A DNA stretch of 42,625 nt from Rhodoferax sp. (GCF_023701345.1 NZ_JAMPXE010000013.1:1-42625), one strand, 5' to 3'. Shown: positions 18,304 to 28,226, numbered from the stretch's first letter. The notes: generated by a model not told the origin, from the sequence alone. Numbers and translations: made by a program.

Positions 18304-19410
18304 TTAGTTAGAAAGGACTTCGTTACTGCGAGCGTAGTGCGGCAATTCATGCTGTTCGGTTGCCCATTCTTTCAATTGTCGCGCCCGCTCGCTCTTGGCG
18401 CGTTTGGCCAGTTGCCTGACCGCATCATAAAACGCGGGCCAGTCACGCCCTTCGCGCACAAACAGCGCCTCAAAACCGGGCACCAGCTCGTCGTAAGCTG
18501 CCTGCGCGCCAAAAGCGGCGTTGTTGGCCTGCGCCACCCAGGCGTCGTAGCCGCTGTAGCCGCCCCAGCGCCTCTTGAGTTCGGCATAGGCTGCCTTGAA
18601 GTCCTGCATGGCTGCCTGTTTCATGGCTGTCTGCGTTGGATAGGCAGAGGCCAGTGCGCTATTGACCGTGTAAATCTGCTGCAGCCGGTCGCGCGTGCTG
18701 CGGGCCAGCAGCCTGAACTGCTGGCGCCGCGCATCGAAATCGGCGTAGGCCTGCCGCGCCTGCGAGCTGGCGTGCTGCGCCAGCCAGAGGCTGCCACCCA
18801 GGCGCTCCACCGCCGTGGCAAATGACTCGTTGAACACCGTGTCGTCAGGCACATACAGCACCTGGTGCGACAACTCGTGGAACAGCAAACGCGCCACCTC
18901 GCCATCGGGATAGTGGATGAAGGTGCTGAGCAGCGGGTCACCGCCCAGCCAGTTCATCCAGCCCAGCGTGGAATAGGCGGGCACGCCATAAACGCTGGCC
19001 TCCAGGCCTGTTGCACGCAAGGCCTGCGCCTCGGCCTGGGCGTCGCTTTCGGCAAAATAGCCCCGGTAGCCAACGCAGCCGGCCACCGGGAAGCACCAGG
19101 TTTTCAGCGTCAGGGAAAATTCGGGCGCCGCCACCACGTTCCACACCACATGACGGCGTTGCAGGTCGGCGTAGCGGTGGTAGCTGGCGTTGTCGGGCAG
19201 GTGCAGTTCAGTCACTGCAAAACGGCGCATGCCGCGGGCCAGTTCAAGGCGCTGTTTCACGGCCGCTGGCGTTGCGGCGTCTGCCAACCAGTCGTCAATG
19301 GGCCGCGCCGCCTGCATCAGTTGCAGGTGACCACTGACCGACTGCGCGTAATAGCGCGCGTCGGCGCAGCCGGTGAGCAACAGGGCCAGCAGCAGGCTAG
19401 GGACTAACAT
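18304..19410 (-). CDS. Putative zinc aminopeptidase lipoprotein
   Basis: Lipobox MLVPSLLLALLLTGC; zinc motif LLFHELSHQVLYVPDDTVFNESFATAVE; ORF could start at 19449. Confidence 0.85.
   Translation of the reverse strand: MLVPSLLLALLLTGCADARYYAQSVSGHLQLMQAARPIDDWLADAATPAAVKQRLELARGMRRFAVTELHLPDNASYHRYADLQRRHVVWNVVAAPEFSLTLKTWCFPVAGCVGYRGYFAESDAQAEAQALRATGLEASVYGVPAYSTLGWMNWLGGDPLLSTFIHYPDGEVARLLFHELSHQVLYVPDDTVFNESFATAVERLGGSLWLAQHASSQARQAYADFDARRQQFRLLARSTRDRLQQIYTVNSALASAYPTQTAMKQAAMQDFKAAYAELKRRWGGYSGYDAWVAQANNAAFGAQAAYDELVPGFEALFVREGRDWPAFYDAVRQLAKRAKSERARQLKEWATEQHELPHYARSNEVLSN
18317..18352. repeat. Dispersed repeat, copy 3, overlapping the 3' end of the aminopeptidase gene
   Basis: CGTTACTGCGAGCGTAGTGCGGCAATTCATG, diverged form of the copy 1/2 motif. 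Confidence 0.45.
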
Positions 19411-19447
19411 GAGCCCTTTAAGACGAATCACCACAGCAAGGAAACGC

Positions 19448-19783
19448 ATGCTTTACAAGTTCAAATCCAAAGTTACCGGGGATCTGATTATGTTGCAGCC
19501 CAACGGCCAGCGCGTGCTGGAGATCATGGGCAAACACACGGCCGCAGAGCCCAGCATCAAGGGTATTTTGCTGCCCGAGCAGATGCCGCAAGCGCTGGAG
19601 GCGCTGAAACACGCGGTGCTGCAGGAAGAGGCCCAGCAAAAAGAAGCCATCGCTCGTGCCGCCGCCGAAAACCTGCCGCCACCCCGTTTTGATGCCATCA
19701 GCCTGCGCCAGCGCACGCTGCCTTTCATGGACATGGTCAGGGAATGCCTCAAAGCCGAGGAGGCCATCACCTGGGGAGTTTGA
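19448..19783 (+). CDS. DUF1840-type small protein
   Basis: MLYKFKSKVTGDLIMLQPNGQRVLEIMGK...GILLPEQMPQALEALKHAV. Confidence 0.8.
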   Translation: MLYKFKSKVTGDLIMLQPNGQRVLEIMGKHTAAEPSIKGILLPEQMPQALEALKHAVLQEEAQQKEAIARAAAENLPPPRFDAISLRQRTLPFMDMVRECLKAEEAITWGV

Positions 19784-21040
19784 CTACCGGTAGCTGCGCG
19801 CGTCCTCGATCACCTTGCCGTCGTTGGGCAGCGAGCCCGGCAACACCACTTCGACCTGACCGCGCAGCTTGGTCACGTCGCGGATCGCTTCCATCACTTT
19901 TTGCGCCAGGCCATCGGGACCGCTGCAAGCGGTTTCCACCTTGAGCGTCATCTGGTCGTTGGCCATTTCCCCGCTCACCACCAGGCGCGCCTTGGTGATT
20001 TCGGGGAAGCGCTTGGCAATGGTGTCCACCTGCCCCGGATGCACAAACATGCCGCGGATCTTGGTGGTCTGGTCAGCCCGCCCCAGCCAACCCCTGATGC
20101 GCACATTGGTGCGCCCGCTGGGGCACTGTCCCGGCAACACCGCCGACAGGTCGCCGGTGCCGAAACGAATCAGCGGGTAGATAGGGTTGAGCGTGGTCAC
20201 CACCACCTCGCCCACTTCACCCGCGGCCACCGGGTCGCCGGTGCCGGGTCGCACAATTTCGAGCAGCACGCCCTCGTCCAGCACCAGCCCCTCGCGCGCT
20301 GCGGTCTCGTAGGCAATGGAACCCAGGTCGGCCGTGGCGTAACACTGGTAGCCGGCAATGCCATGCGCGGTAAACCAGTCACGCAAACTGGGTGGAAAAG
20401 CCTCGCCGCCAAACATGGCCTTGGTCAGGCTGGGCAGGATCACACCCATCTCGGCGGCCTTTTCCAGGATGATTTTCAGAAAGCTGGGCGTGCCGATGTA
20501 GCCTGCAGGTTTCAACTCGGCCATGGCCTGCACCTGCTGTTCGGTCTGGCCGGTGCCGCCCGGAAAGACGGTGCAGCCCAGCGCGTGGGCGCCGGTTTCC
20601 ATCATCGAGCCGGCCGGCACAAAGTGGTAGCTGAAGCTGTTGTGAATCAGGTCGCCGGGGCGAAAGCCGGCGGCAAAAATGGCGCGCGCCATGCGCCAGT
20701 AGTCCTGGGCCGTGCCTTCGGGCTCGTAGATGGGCCCCGGGCTGGCAAACACGCGCGGCACATCGGCACCAAAACCGCTGGTGCTGAAGCCGCCAAACAC
20801 GCTGCCACCCCGGCTGCGGCTGGCGATTTGCTTCTCCAGCAATTCGTGCTTGCGCGTGACCGGCAGCCTGGCCAGTGCCGCCCGGCTGGTCACACCGGCA
20901 GGACTCACGTCCTTGAGAATTTCGGCGAAAGCGCAAGAAGCCAGTTTGGCATGCGCCACCTGCAGCGGCAAGGCTGCCAGCAAAGCCGCTTCGCGCACGG
21001 CAGGGTCACGCGTTTCCAGCGTATCAAAAAAATCGCTCAT
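19784..21040 (-). CDS. Phenylacetate-CoA ligase-like adenylate-forming enzyme
   Basis: SFSYHFVPAGSMMETGAHALGCTVFPGGTGQTEQQ, YPLIRFGTGDLSAVLPG, PaaK-like C-terminus. Confidence 0.88.
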   Translation of the reverse strand: MSDFFDTLETRDPAVREAALLAALPLQVAHAKLASCAFAEILKDVSPAGVTSRAALARLPVTRKHELLEKQIASRSRGGSVFGGFSTSGFGADVPRVFASPGPIYEPEGTAQDYWRMARAIFAAGFRPGDLIHNSFSYHFVPAGSMMETGAHALGCTVFPGGTGQTEQQVQAMAELKPAGYIGTPSFLKIILEKAAEMGVILPSLTKAMFGGEAFPPSLRDWFTAHGIAGYQCYATADLGSIAYETAAREGLVLDEGVLLEIVRPGTGDPVAAGEVGEVVVTTLNPIYPLIRFGTGDLSAVLPGQCPSGRTNVRIRGWLGRADQTTKIRGMFVHPGQVDTIAKRFPEITKARLVVSGEMANDQMTLKVETACSGPDGLAQKVMEAIRDVTKLRGQVEVVLPGSLPNDGKVIEDARSYR

Positions 21041-21064
21041 GTTTGTGTTCCTGAAAAACCAATA

Positions 21065-21874
21065 TCAAGCCAGCCAGCGTTTGCGGCGCTTGTAGCTCTT
21101 GACATCCTTGAAGCTCTTGCGCTCGCCGCCACCCATGCCGAGGTAAAACTCTTTCACGTCTTCGTTGTTGGCCAGATCGCTGGCGATGCCGTCCATCACG
21201 ACACGGCCCGACTCCATGATGTAGCCGTAGTCGGCGTATTTGAGGGCCATGTTGGTGTTTTGCTCGGCCAGCAAAAAGGTCACCTTTTCCTTGCTGTTGA
21301 GGTCTTTCACGATGTCGAACACCTCCTGCACAATCTGCGGCGCCAGCCCCATGGATGGCTCGTCGAGCAGCACCATGCTGGGGTTGGTCATGAGGGCGCG
21401 GCCAATGGCGCACATTTGCTGCTCGCCGCCCGAGGTGTAGGCGGCCTGGCTGCTGCGCCTTGTTTTAAGACGCGGGAAATAGGTGTACACCTTGTCCAGG
21501 TTGGCGGCAATCTCGCCCTTGTCCTTGCGCGTGTAGCTGCCGGCGAGCAGGTTTTCTTCAATGGTCAGGTGGGCAAAACAATGGCGCCCTTCCATCACCT
21601 GCACCACCCCGCGCTGCACCAGGTCGGCCGGCGACAGATTCTCGATGCGCTCGCCGCGCAACTCGATCGAGCCCTTGGTGACCTCACCGCGCTCGCCTTT
21701 GAGCAGGTTGGACACCGCGCGCAAGGTGGTCGTCTTGCCGGCGCCGTTGCCGCCCAGGATGGCCACGATCTTGCCTTCCGGCACCGACAGGGACACGCCC
21801 TTGAGCACCAGGATGACGTGGTTGTAAATGACCTCGATGCCATTGACGTTGAGAACGATGTTTTTGGGTTCCAT
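21065..21874 (-). CDS. Branched-chain amino acid-type ABC transporter ATPase (LivF-like)
   Basis: Walker A GGNGAGKTTTLRAV; YTSGGEQQMCAIGRALMTNPSMVLLDEPSMGLAP; start set at 21874. Confidence 0.92.
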   Translation of the reverse strand: MEPKNIVLNVNGIEVIYNHVILVLKGVSLSVPEGKIVAILGGNGAGKTTTLRAVSNLLKGERGEVTKGSIELRGERIENLSPADLVQRGVVQVMEGRHCFAHLTIEENLLAGSYTRKDKGEIAANLDKVYTYFPRLKTRRSSQAAYTSGGEQQMCAIGRALMTNPSMVLLDEPSMGLAPQIVQEVFDIVKDLNSKEKVTFLLAEQNTNMALKYADYGYIMESGRVVMDGIASDLANNEDVKEFYLGMGGGERKSFKDVKSYKRRKRWLA

Positions 21875-21959
21875 ATTTTCCTTGCCTTCACCAATAGGCA
21901 GCACTGCGCGCAAGGCTGCCTGTTGGCATCCCGGGCCAGGCCGGGATGCGCCAATGACA

Positions 21960-23273
21960 TCAGGACTGGCAATCGGCCGCGTCGCGACGCGTCATCTTCT
22001 TGTCGCCGAGGTACTTGTCCGCACCGGCCTTGATCATCGGCTTGAGAATCTGCGCGTCAGCCTCGTAGTAGTCCGAGCTAATGCCCCACTTCTTGCCGTC
22101 CCAGGTCTCGATGCGCACGGCGGTCGAGCCCATGTGATCGGCGCAGGAGGTGCTGATCGGTCGCATCACGCCATTGAAGCCCAGGGCGTCGAGCTTCTTC
22201 TGGTCCAGTGCCAGGTTTTCCAGACCCCAGCGAACCTGCTCGCCAGTCATGACCTTGCCCTTGCCGAAGCGCTCCTGGGCACGGCGCACCGCCTCGTGCG
22301 ACAGCATCTGGATGATCACACCGCGGGTGTAGAGCACCGAACCGACCTCGTCCCTCGGCCCTGCGCCCTGCCCCTTGTCATGCACATATTTCAGGATGTC
22401 CTGGATGACCTTGGGCTGTTGGCCCGAGGTGTTGAGTGCCAGCGCCTGGTAGCCCTTGGCGCCTTCACCCACGTCTTTCACGTCCGGTTCGGCCCCGGCC
22501 CACCACACGCCATACATCTTGTCGCGCGGATAACCGGTGGCTTGCGCTTCCTTCAAGGCCGTGGAATTCATCACGCCCCAACCCCACAGCAGCACATAGT
22601 CGGGCCGGGCCTGGCGCACCTGCAGCCAGGTCGCCTTTTGCTCGACGCCAGGCGATGTCACCGGCAACAACTGCAGGTCGAAGCCATGCATCGCGGCGCG
22701 CTCCTGCAGCAGCGGAATCGGCTCCTTGCCGAATGGACTGTCGTGGTAGACCAGCGTGATTTTCTTGCCCTTGAGCTTGTCCATGCCGCCGAGCGTCTTG
22801 CCGATATGCTGGATCAACACGTCGGCACCGCTCCAGTAGCTGCCCATCAGCGGGAAATTCCACTTGAACGCCATGCCGTCCTGCGACACCGACAGGCCAT
22901 AGCCCAACGTCAGCAGCGGAATCTTGTCCTTGGGTGCCTTTTCGGTCAGGGCAAAGGTGATGCCGGTGCTCTGCGGATCGAACAGCGCCACGCCGGGCTT
23001 GCTCTTCAGGCGCTCATAACACTCAACGCCGCGATCGGTGGCATAGCCTGTTTCGCACTCCTCGTAGGTGAGCTTGACGCCGTTGATACCGCCGTCGCGC
23101 GCGTTGACCATCTTCAGGTAGTCCTGCTTGCCGTTGGCCCATGGCACGCCGTTGGGTGCGAAGGGACCGGTGCGGTAGGACAGCAGGGGAAAGAACTGCT
23201 CCTTGGCCTGGGCGAATGCCGAAGCGCCCGCTGCGGCAATGACGCTGGCCAGGACGATGTTACGAATTTTCAT
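21960..23273 (-). CDS. ABC transporter substrate-binding protein (LivK-like)
   Basis: Signal peptide MKIRNIVLASVIAAAGASAFAQA; periplasmic-binding-protein fold sequence; next to Liv genes. Confidence 0.9.
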   Translation of the reverse strand: MKIRNIVLASVIAAAGASAFAQAKEQFFPLLSYRTGPFAPNGVPWANGKQDYLKMVNARDGGINGVKLTYEECETGYATDRGVECYERLKSKPGVALFDPQSTGITFALTEKAPKDKIPLLTLGYGLSVSQDGMAFKWNFPLMGSYWSGADVLIQHIGKTLGGMDKLKGKKITLVYHDSPFGKEPIPLLQERAAMHGFDLQLLPVTSPGVEQKATWLQVRQARPDYVLLWGWGVMNSTALKEAQATGYPRDKMYGVWWAGAEPDVKDVGEGAKGYQALALNTSGQQPKVIQDILKYVHDKGQGAGPRDEVGSVLYTRGVIIQMLSHEAVRRAQERFGKGKVMTGEQVRWGLENLALDQKKLDALGFNGVMRPISTSCADHMGSTAVRIETWDGKKWGISSDYYEADAQILKPMIKAGADKYLGDKKMTRRDAADCQS

Positions 23274-23351
23274 GGAAGTCTCCTAAAGTATCGGCACTCG
23301 CATGCCTTTTTGATTAACGAACGCAAAACACGGTCAATGAAAGAACTGGAC

Positions 23352-24428
23352 TCAGTGAGGGAAAGGCCACAGACGCAGTTTCTGCTTGCCGATCGACCAC
23401 AGCTTGGCCAGCCCATGGGGTTCGACAATCAGGAACCAGACAATCAGCGCGCCGAAGATGATCAGTTCGGCGTGCGAGGTCATGGCGGTCGAAATCGGAA
23501 TGCCCACCAGGCCGCCCAGCGCCGGCAGGAACTGGTTCAGGAAGATCGGCAGCACCACGATGAAGCCGGCGCCAAAAAAGCTGCCAATAATCGAGCCCAT
23601 GCCGCCGATGATGACCATGAACAGCAGCTTGAAGGACAGGTCGACCGAAAACGCGGCGGGCTCCCACGAGCTCAGGTAGACAAAGCCCCACATGGCGCCC
23701 GCCACGCCAACGATGAACGAGCTCACGGCAAAGGCGGTCAGCTTGGCGTACATCGGGCGGATGCCGATCACGGCAGCGGCGACGTCCATGTCGCGAATCG
23801 CCATCCACTCGCGGCCGATGGCCGAGCGCACCAGATTCTTCGCCAGCAGCGCCAGCACCACCAGGATCGACAGGCAGAACAGGTACTTGGCGACAGGGCT
23901 GTCGATCTTGATGCCCATCACCTGCAAACCCGCCACCGACACCGAGCCCGACGGTGCGTCGTTGGTGAACCACTTGATGCGCAGAAACATCCAGTCGCTG
24001 AAAAACTGCGCCGCCAGCGTGGCCACAGCCAGATACAGGCCCTTGACGCGCAAGCTGGGCAAGCCAAACAAAATACCAAATGCCGAGGCACAGACGCCCC
24101 CCAGCAGCATGGCCAACAGCACAGGCATGCCGTCAACGCGCACAAAAAAGTTGAACGCGGCATAGGCACCCACCGCCATGAAAGCCCCGGAACCCAGCGA
24201 AATCTGGCCGCAATAACCCACCAGGATATTCACCCCCAGCGCCGCCACCGACATGATGACAAACGGAATCAGGATGGCGCGAAACATATATTCACTGGTG
24301 ACCATGGGCACCACCAGAAACGCTGCGGCAATGATGAGCAGCACCGCCACCCGGTCCTGGGTGATGGGGAAAATCTGCTGATCAGCCCGGTAAGTGGTTT
24401 TGAATTGGCCGTTTTCTCTGTAGAACAT
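23352..24428 (-). CDS. ABC transporter permease (LivM-like)
   Basis: GYCGQISLGSGAFMAVGAYAAF; multiple TM helices. Confidence 0.92.
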   Translation of the reverse strand: MFYRENGQFKTTYRADQQIFPITQDRVAVLLIIAAAFLVVPMVTSEYMFRAILIPFVIMSVAALGVNILVGYCGQISLGSGAFMAVGAYAAFNFFVRVDGMPVLLAMLLGGVCASAFGILFGLPSLRVKGLYLAVATLAAQFFSDWMFLRIKWFTNDAPSGSVSVAGLQVMGIKIDSPVAKYLFCLSILVVLALLAKNLVRSAIGREWMAIRDMDVAAAVIGIRPMYAKLTAFAVSSFIVGVAGAMWGFVYLSSWEPAAFSVDLSFKLLFMVIIGGMGSIIGSFFGAGFIVVLPIFLNQFLPALGGLVGIPISTAMTSHAELIIFGALIVWFLIVEPHGLAKLWSIGKQKLRLWPFPH

Positions 24429-24475
24429 GGTGTTTCTTTGATGATTTTTAGAGTATGGGTGTCGTCATGTCGTTG

Positions 24476-24496
24476 TCAGACTCGGTCAATGATCTT
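24476..24496 (-). repeat. Second copy of the livH 3' tail (encodes KIIDRV*)
   Basis: Minus-strand AAG ATC ATT GAC CGA GTC TGA versus livH AAG ATC ATC GAT CGT GTG TGA. Confidence 0.75.
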
Positions 24497-24571
24497 TTAG
24501 CTTCGCTGAAAGCCCATCCTTCACCTTCGGTGAAGAACCCTTCGGTTTGATCGTGTGCTTCACACACGATC
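24494..24571 (-). repeat. Cluster of four short hairpins at the livH/livM junction
   Basis: CTTTTAGC-TTC-GCTGAAAG (24494-24512), CTTCACC-TTC-GGTGAAG (24519-24535), AACC-CTTC-GGTT (24536-24547), GATCGTGTG-CTTCA-CACACGATC (24549-24571). Confidence 0.8.
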
Positions 24572-25489
24572 GATGATCTTTTCGCCGAACAGCCCTTGCG
24601 GGCGGAACAGCAAAAACACCAGCGCCAGCACATAGGCAAACCAGATCTCGATGCCGCCGCCGACATAGGGACCCAGAAACACTTCGGACAATTTTTCGCC
24701 GACACCGATGATCAGGCCGCCCACAATGGCGCCTGGCACCGACGTCAAACCACCCAGGATCACCACCGGCAAGGCGCGCAGGGCCACCGTGGTCAAGGAA
24801 AACTGCACCCCCAGCTTGCTGCCCCAGATCATGCCGGCCACCAGCGCCACCACGCCGGCCACGCACCACACAATGACCCAGATGCGGTTCAGTGGAATGC
24901 CGATGCTTTGCGCCGCCTGGTGGTCATCGGCCACCGCGCGCAGGGCACGGCCGGTGACCGTCTTCTGGAAAAACAGGGTCAGCAAACCCACCAGCACCGC
25001 GGCAATCACCGCGGCGTACAAGTCTTCCTTGTTGATCAGGATGCCGCCTTCAAACAGGCTCTCAAAAGCGATGATGGGGTCTTTGGGCATGCCGATATCA
25101 ATCTTGTAAACATCGCTGCCGAAAATCGTCTGACCGATGCCGTCCAGAAAATAGCTTATGCCCAACGTCGCCATCAGCAAAGTCGTGCCTTCCTGATTCA
25201 CCAGATGGCGCAGTGCCAGGCGCTCGATCAGCCAAGCCACCACAAACATCACCGCACCAGCACCAACGAAGGCCAGAAGATTGACCACAAACTTGTTATC
25301 CAGTCCGGTGTACATCGGCAGCCACTCGGCAAAGCGCGCCATCGCCAGCGCCGCAAACAGCACCATCGCGCCCTGCGCAAAATTGAACACGCCGGAGGCC
25401 TTGTAGATCAGCACAAAGCCCAGCGCGATCAGCGAATACAGCATGCCGGCCATCAGGCCGCCGAGCAATGTCTCTAAGAAAAATCCCAT
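24560..25489 (-). CDS. ABC transporter permease (LivH-like)
   Basis: LLGGLMAGMLYSLIALGFVLIYKASGVFNFAQGAMVLF. Confidence 0.93.
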   Translation of the reverse strand: MGFFLETLLGGLMAGMLYSLIALGFVLIYKASGVFNFAQGAMVLFAALAMARFAEWLPMYTGLDNKFVVNLLAFVGAGAVMFVVAWLIERLALRHLVNQEGTTLLMATLGISYFLDGIGQTIFGSDVYKIDIGMPKDPIIAFESLFEGGILINKEDLYAAVIAAVLVGLLTLFFQKTVTGRALRAVADDHQAAQSIGIPLNRIWVIVWCVAGVVALVAGMIWGSKLGVQFSLTTVALRALPVVILGGLTSVPGAIVGGLIIGVGEKLSEVFLGPYVGGGIEIWFAYVLALVFLLFRPQGLFGEKIIDRV

Positions 25490-25500
25490 CTTGTTCTTCC

Positions 25501-26283
25501 TTAATGTCCGGTACCGAGGTAGGCACTGATCACTTCTTCGTTGGTGCGCACCTCGTCCGGGGTGCCATCGCCGATCTTCTTGCCGTAGTCCAGCACCACC
25601 ACCCGGTCGCTGATGTCCATCACCACGCCCATGTCGTGTTCGATCAACACGATGGTGGTGCCGAACTCCTCATTCACGTCGAGCACGAAGCGGCTCATGT
25701 CCTGCTTTTCTTCCACGTTCATGCCGGCCATGGGTTCGTCGAGCAACAGCAGTTGCGGCTCCATGGCCAGGGCGCGGCCCAGATCAACGCGCTTTTGCAG
25801 GCCGTAAGGCAACTGGCCCACCGGGGTTTTGCGAAACGCCTGGATCTCCAGGAAGTCGATGATGTGCTCGACAAATTCGCGGTGTTGTTCTTCTTCGCGC
25901 TGGGCCGGGCCGATGCGCAGCGCCTGCCAGAACAGGTTGCTCTTGATGCGCAGGTTGCGCCCGGTCATGATGTTGTCAATCACGCTCATGCCCTTGAACA
26001 GCGCCAGGTTCTGGAAGGTGCGGCCAATGCCCATGGTCGCCACTTGGTGGCTGTCCATGTGGCTGAAGGTCTGGCCCTTGAAGGTGATGGCGCCCTGCTG
26101 CGGGCGATAAACGCCGTTGACACAGTTAAGCATCGAGCTCTTGCCGGCGCCGTTGGGACCGATGATGGCGCGCACCTCATGCTCGCGCACGTCGAAAGAG
26201 ATGTCGGTCAGCGCCTTGACGCCGCCGAAACTCAGAGAGATGTTTTTGACATCAAGTATGACGTCGCCAATTTGTTTGCTCAT
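25501..26283 (-). CDS. ABC transporter ATPase (LivG-like)
   Basis: IIGPNGAGKSSMLNCVNGVYRPQQG Walker A; LLLLDEPMAGMNVEEKQDM. Confidence 0.93.
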   Translation of the reverse strand: MSKQIGDVILDVKNISLSFGGVKALTDISFDVREHEVRAIIGPNGAGKSSMLNCVNGVYRPQQGAITFKGQTFSHMDSHQVATMGIGRTFQNLALFKGMSVIDNIMTGRNLRIKSNLFWQALRIGPAQREEEQHREFVEHIIDFLEIQAFRKTPVGQLPYGLQKRVDLGRALAMEPQLLLLDEPMAGMNVEEKQDMSRFVLDVNEEFGTTIVLIEHDMGVVMDISDRVVVLDYGKKIGDGTPDEVRTNEEVISAYLGTGH

Positions 26284-28226
26284 GCTGCCGCCTTGACGGG
26301 AGTGAAAGTTTTGGCATCATCAATGCGCAGCGTGGCGCTGACGCTGCCGGTGCGGCCGTCTTCGAACTTGACCTGGGTTTCGATGAATTGCGAGGTTTTG
26401 CCGCCGTACAGTGCATCCACCAGCACATCGTATTTCTCGGCGATGAAACCGCGGCGCACCTTGTTGGTCCGCGTCAGTTCGCCATCGTCGGCATCGAGCT
26501 CCTTGTGCAGCACCAGGAAGCGGCTGACCTGGCTGCCGGCCAGCAGGGCGTCCACACTGAGGTCGGCGTTCACTTTTTCGACGCATTCCTTGATAAGCTG
26601 GTAGACCTCGGGTTTTTGCGCCAGATCGGTGTAGCCGGCATAGGGCAGGTTGCGCCGCTCGGCCCAGTTACCCACCGCATCGAAGTCGATGTTGATCATC
26701 ACGCACACTTTTTCGCGGCCATCGCCATAAGCCACCACCTCCTTGATGTGCTGGAAAAACTTGAGCTTGTTTTCCACGTACTTGGGAGCGAACATGGCGC
26801 CGTCATTGGCGCCGCCCTTGATGCGGCCCACGTCTTTCACGCGGTCGATGATCTTGAGGTGACCATGGGCATCGAGGAAACCAGCGTCACTGGTGTGGTA
26901 CCAGCCGTCAGCCGTCAGCACTTCGGCGGTGGCCTCGGGGTTCTTGAAATAGCCCTTGAGCAAGCCCGGCGACTTGACCAGGATCTCGCCGTTGTCGGCC
27001 ACCTTGATCTCGACACCCTGGCAGGGCACACCCACCGTGTCAGCGCGCGCTTCATGGTCGGGCTGCAGGCAGACAAACACGGCGGTCTCGGTGGAGCCGT
27101 AAAGCTGCTTCAGGTTGACGCCGATCGAGCGGTAAAAGCTGAACAGGTCCGGGCCAATGGCTTCACCGGCGGTGTAGGCGACGCGCACCCGGCTGAAGCC
27201 CAGGCTGTTGCGCAGGGGGCCATAGACCATGAAGTTGCCCAGTGCATACAGAGCCCGATCGACCAAGCCGACCGATTTGCCGTCCATCAGGGTCGGCCCG
27301 ACGCGCTTGGCCACATTCATGAAGGCGTGGAACATCTTGCGCTTGATGGCGCCCGCATCTTCCATGCGGATCATCACGCTGGTCAGCAGGCCCTCGAACA
27401 CCCGCGGCGGTGCAAAGTAGTAGGTCGGCCCGATTTCTTTCAAATCAATCGTGACCGTGGCGGCCGACTCGGGGCAATTCACCACGTAGCCACAGCTCAG
27501 CCACTGGGCATAGCTGAAGATGTTTTGCCCAATCCAGGCCGGCGGCAGGTAGGCCAGCACGTCCTCCAGGTGGGTCAGCTTGTCAAATTCAGCGCCGGCA
27601 CGGGCACGGTTGAGCAAGGTGTCATGCGTATGCACCACGCCCTTGGGGTTGCCCGTGGTGCCGGAAGTGAAAAACATGGCAGCCACATCGTCGGGCTTGA
27701 CCAGGTCAACGGCAGACTTGAAAAAATCGGGGTTCTGTACGGCAAAGCTTTCACCCTCGGCAATCAATGCGTCGAGCGACTGCAGACCTGGCTCGTCGTA
27801 ATTGCGCAGACCCCGCGGGTCGTCGAAGTAGATGTTGGATAGCTGCGGGCACTGGTCACGAATTTCCAGCAGCTTGTCCACCTGCTCCTGGTCTTCGGCA
27901 AAAGCAAAGCACACATCCGCGTTGTTGAAGGGAAAAACGCATTCGGGCGCCGCCGCATCCTGGTACAGCGCGATCGGTACCGCACCCAGCGCCTGCACCG
28001 CCAGCATGGTGGCATAAAGGCGGGGCCGGTTGGCACCAATCACCACCATGTGGTCATGCTGGCGCAAACCGGCCTGGTGCAGACCGCAGGCCAGGTGCGC
28101 CACCAGCGTGGCCATGTCACCCCAGCTGATGGCTTGCCAGATGCCGTATTCTTTTTCGCGCATGGCCGCATCATTGGGGCGCTGGGCGGCGTGGTTTAAC
28201 AGTAATCGGGGAAACGTCGTTTGCAT
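26280..28226 (-). CDS. AMP-dependent acyl-CoA synthetase/ligase
   Basis: MFFTSGTTGNPKGVVHTHDTLLNRAR; GWYHTSDAGFLDAHGHLKIIDRVKDV; start set at MQTTFPRLL. Confidence 0.92.
   Translation of the reverse strand: MQTTFPRLLLNHAAQRPNDAAMREKEYGIWQAISWGDMATLVAHLACGLHQAGLRQHDHMVVIGANRPRLYATMLAVQALGAVPIALYQDAAAPECVFPFNNADVCFAFAEDQEQVDKLLEIRDQCPQLSNIYFDDPRGLRNYDEPGLQSLDALIAEGESFAVQNPDFFKSAVDLVKPDDVAAMFFTSGTTGNPKGVVHTHDTLLNRARAGAEFDKLTHLEDVLAYLPPAWIGQNIFSYAQWLSCGYVVNCPESAATVTIDLKEIGPTYYFAPPRVFEGLLTSVMIRMEDAGAIKRKMFHAFMNVAKRVGPTLMDGKSVGLVDRALYALGNFMVYGPLRNSLGFSRVRVAYTAGEAIGPDLFSFYRSIGVNLKQLYGSTETAVFVCLQPDHEARADTVGVPCQGVEIKVADNGEILVKSPGLLKGYFKNPEATAEVLTADGWYHTSDAGFLDAHGHLKIIDRVKDVGRIKGGANDGAMFAPKYVENKLKFFQHIKEVVAYGDGREKVCVMINIDFDAVGNWAERRNLPYAGYTDLAQKPEVYQLIKECVEKVNADLSVDALLAGSQVSRFLVLHKELDADDGELTRTNKVRRGFIAEKYDVLVDALYGGKTSQFIETQVKFEDGRTGSVSATLRIDDAKTFTPVKAAA

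Noticed and set aside
19901-24500. Plus-strand ORFs of 710 and 890 aa (19901..22033, 21828..24500)
   Set aside because: They run across several well-supported minus-strand genes (PaaK-like, LivF, LivK, LivM) and show no family motifs; antisense artefacts of codon bias
26388-27842. 484-aa plus-strand ORF opposite the AMP-ligase
   Set aside because: Antisense shadow of a gene with clear AMP-binding motifs
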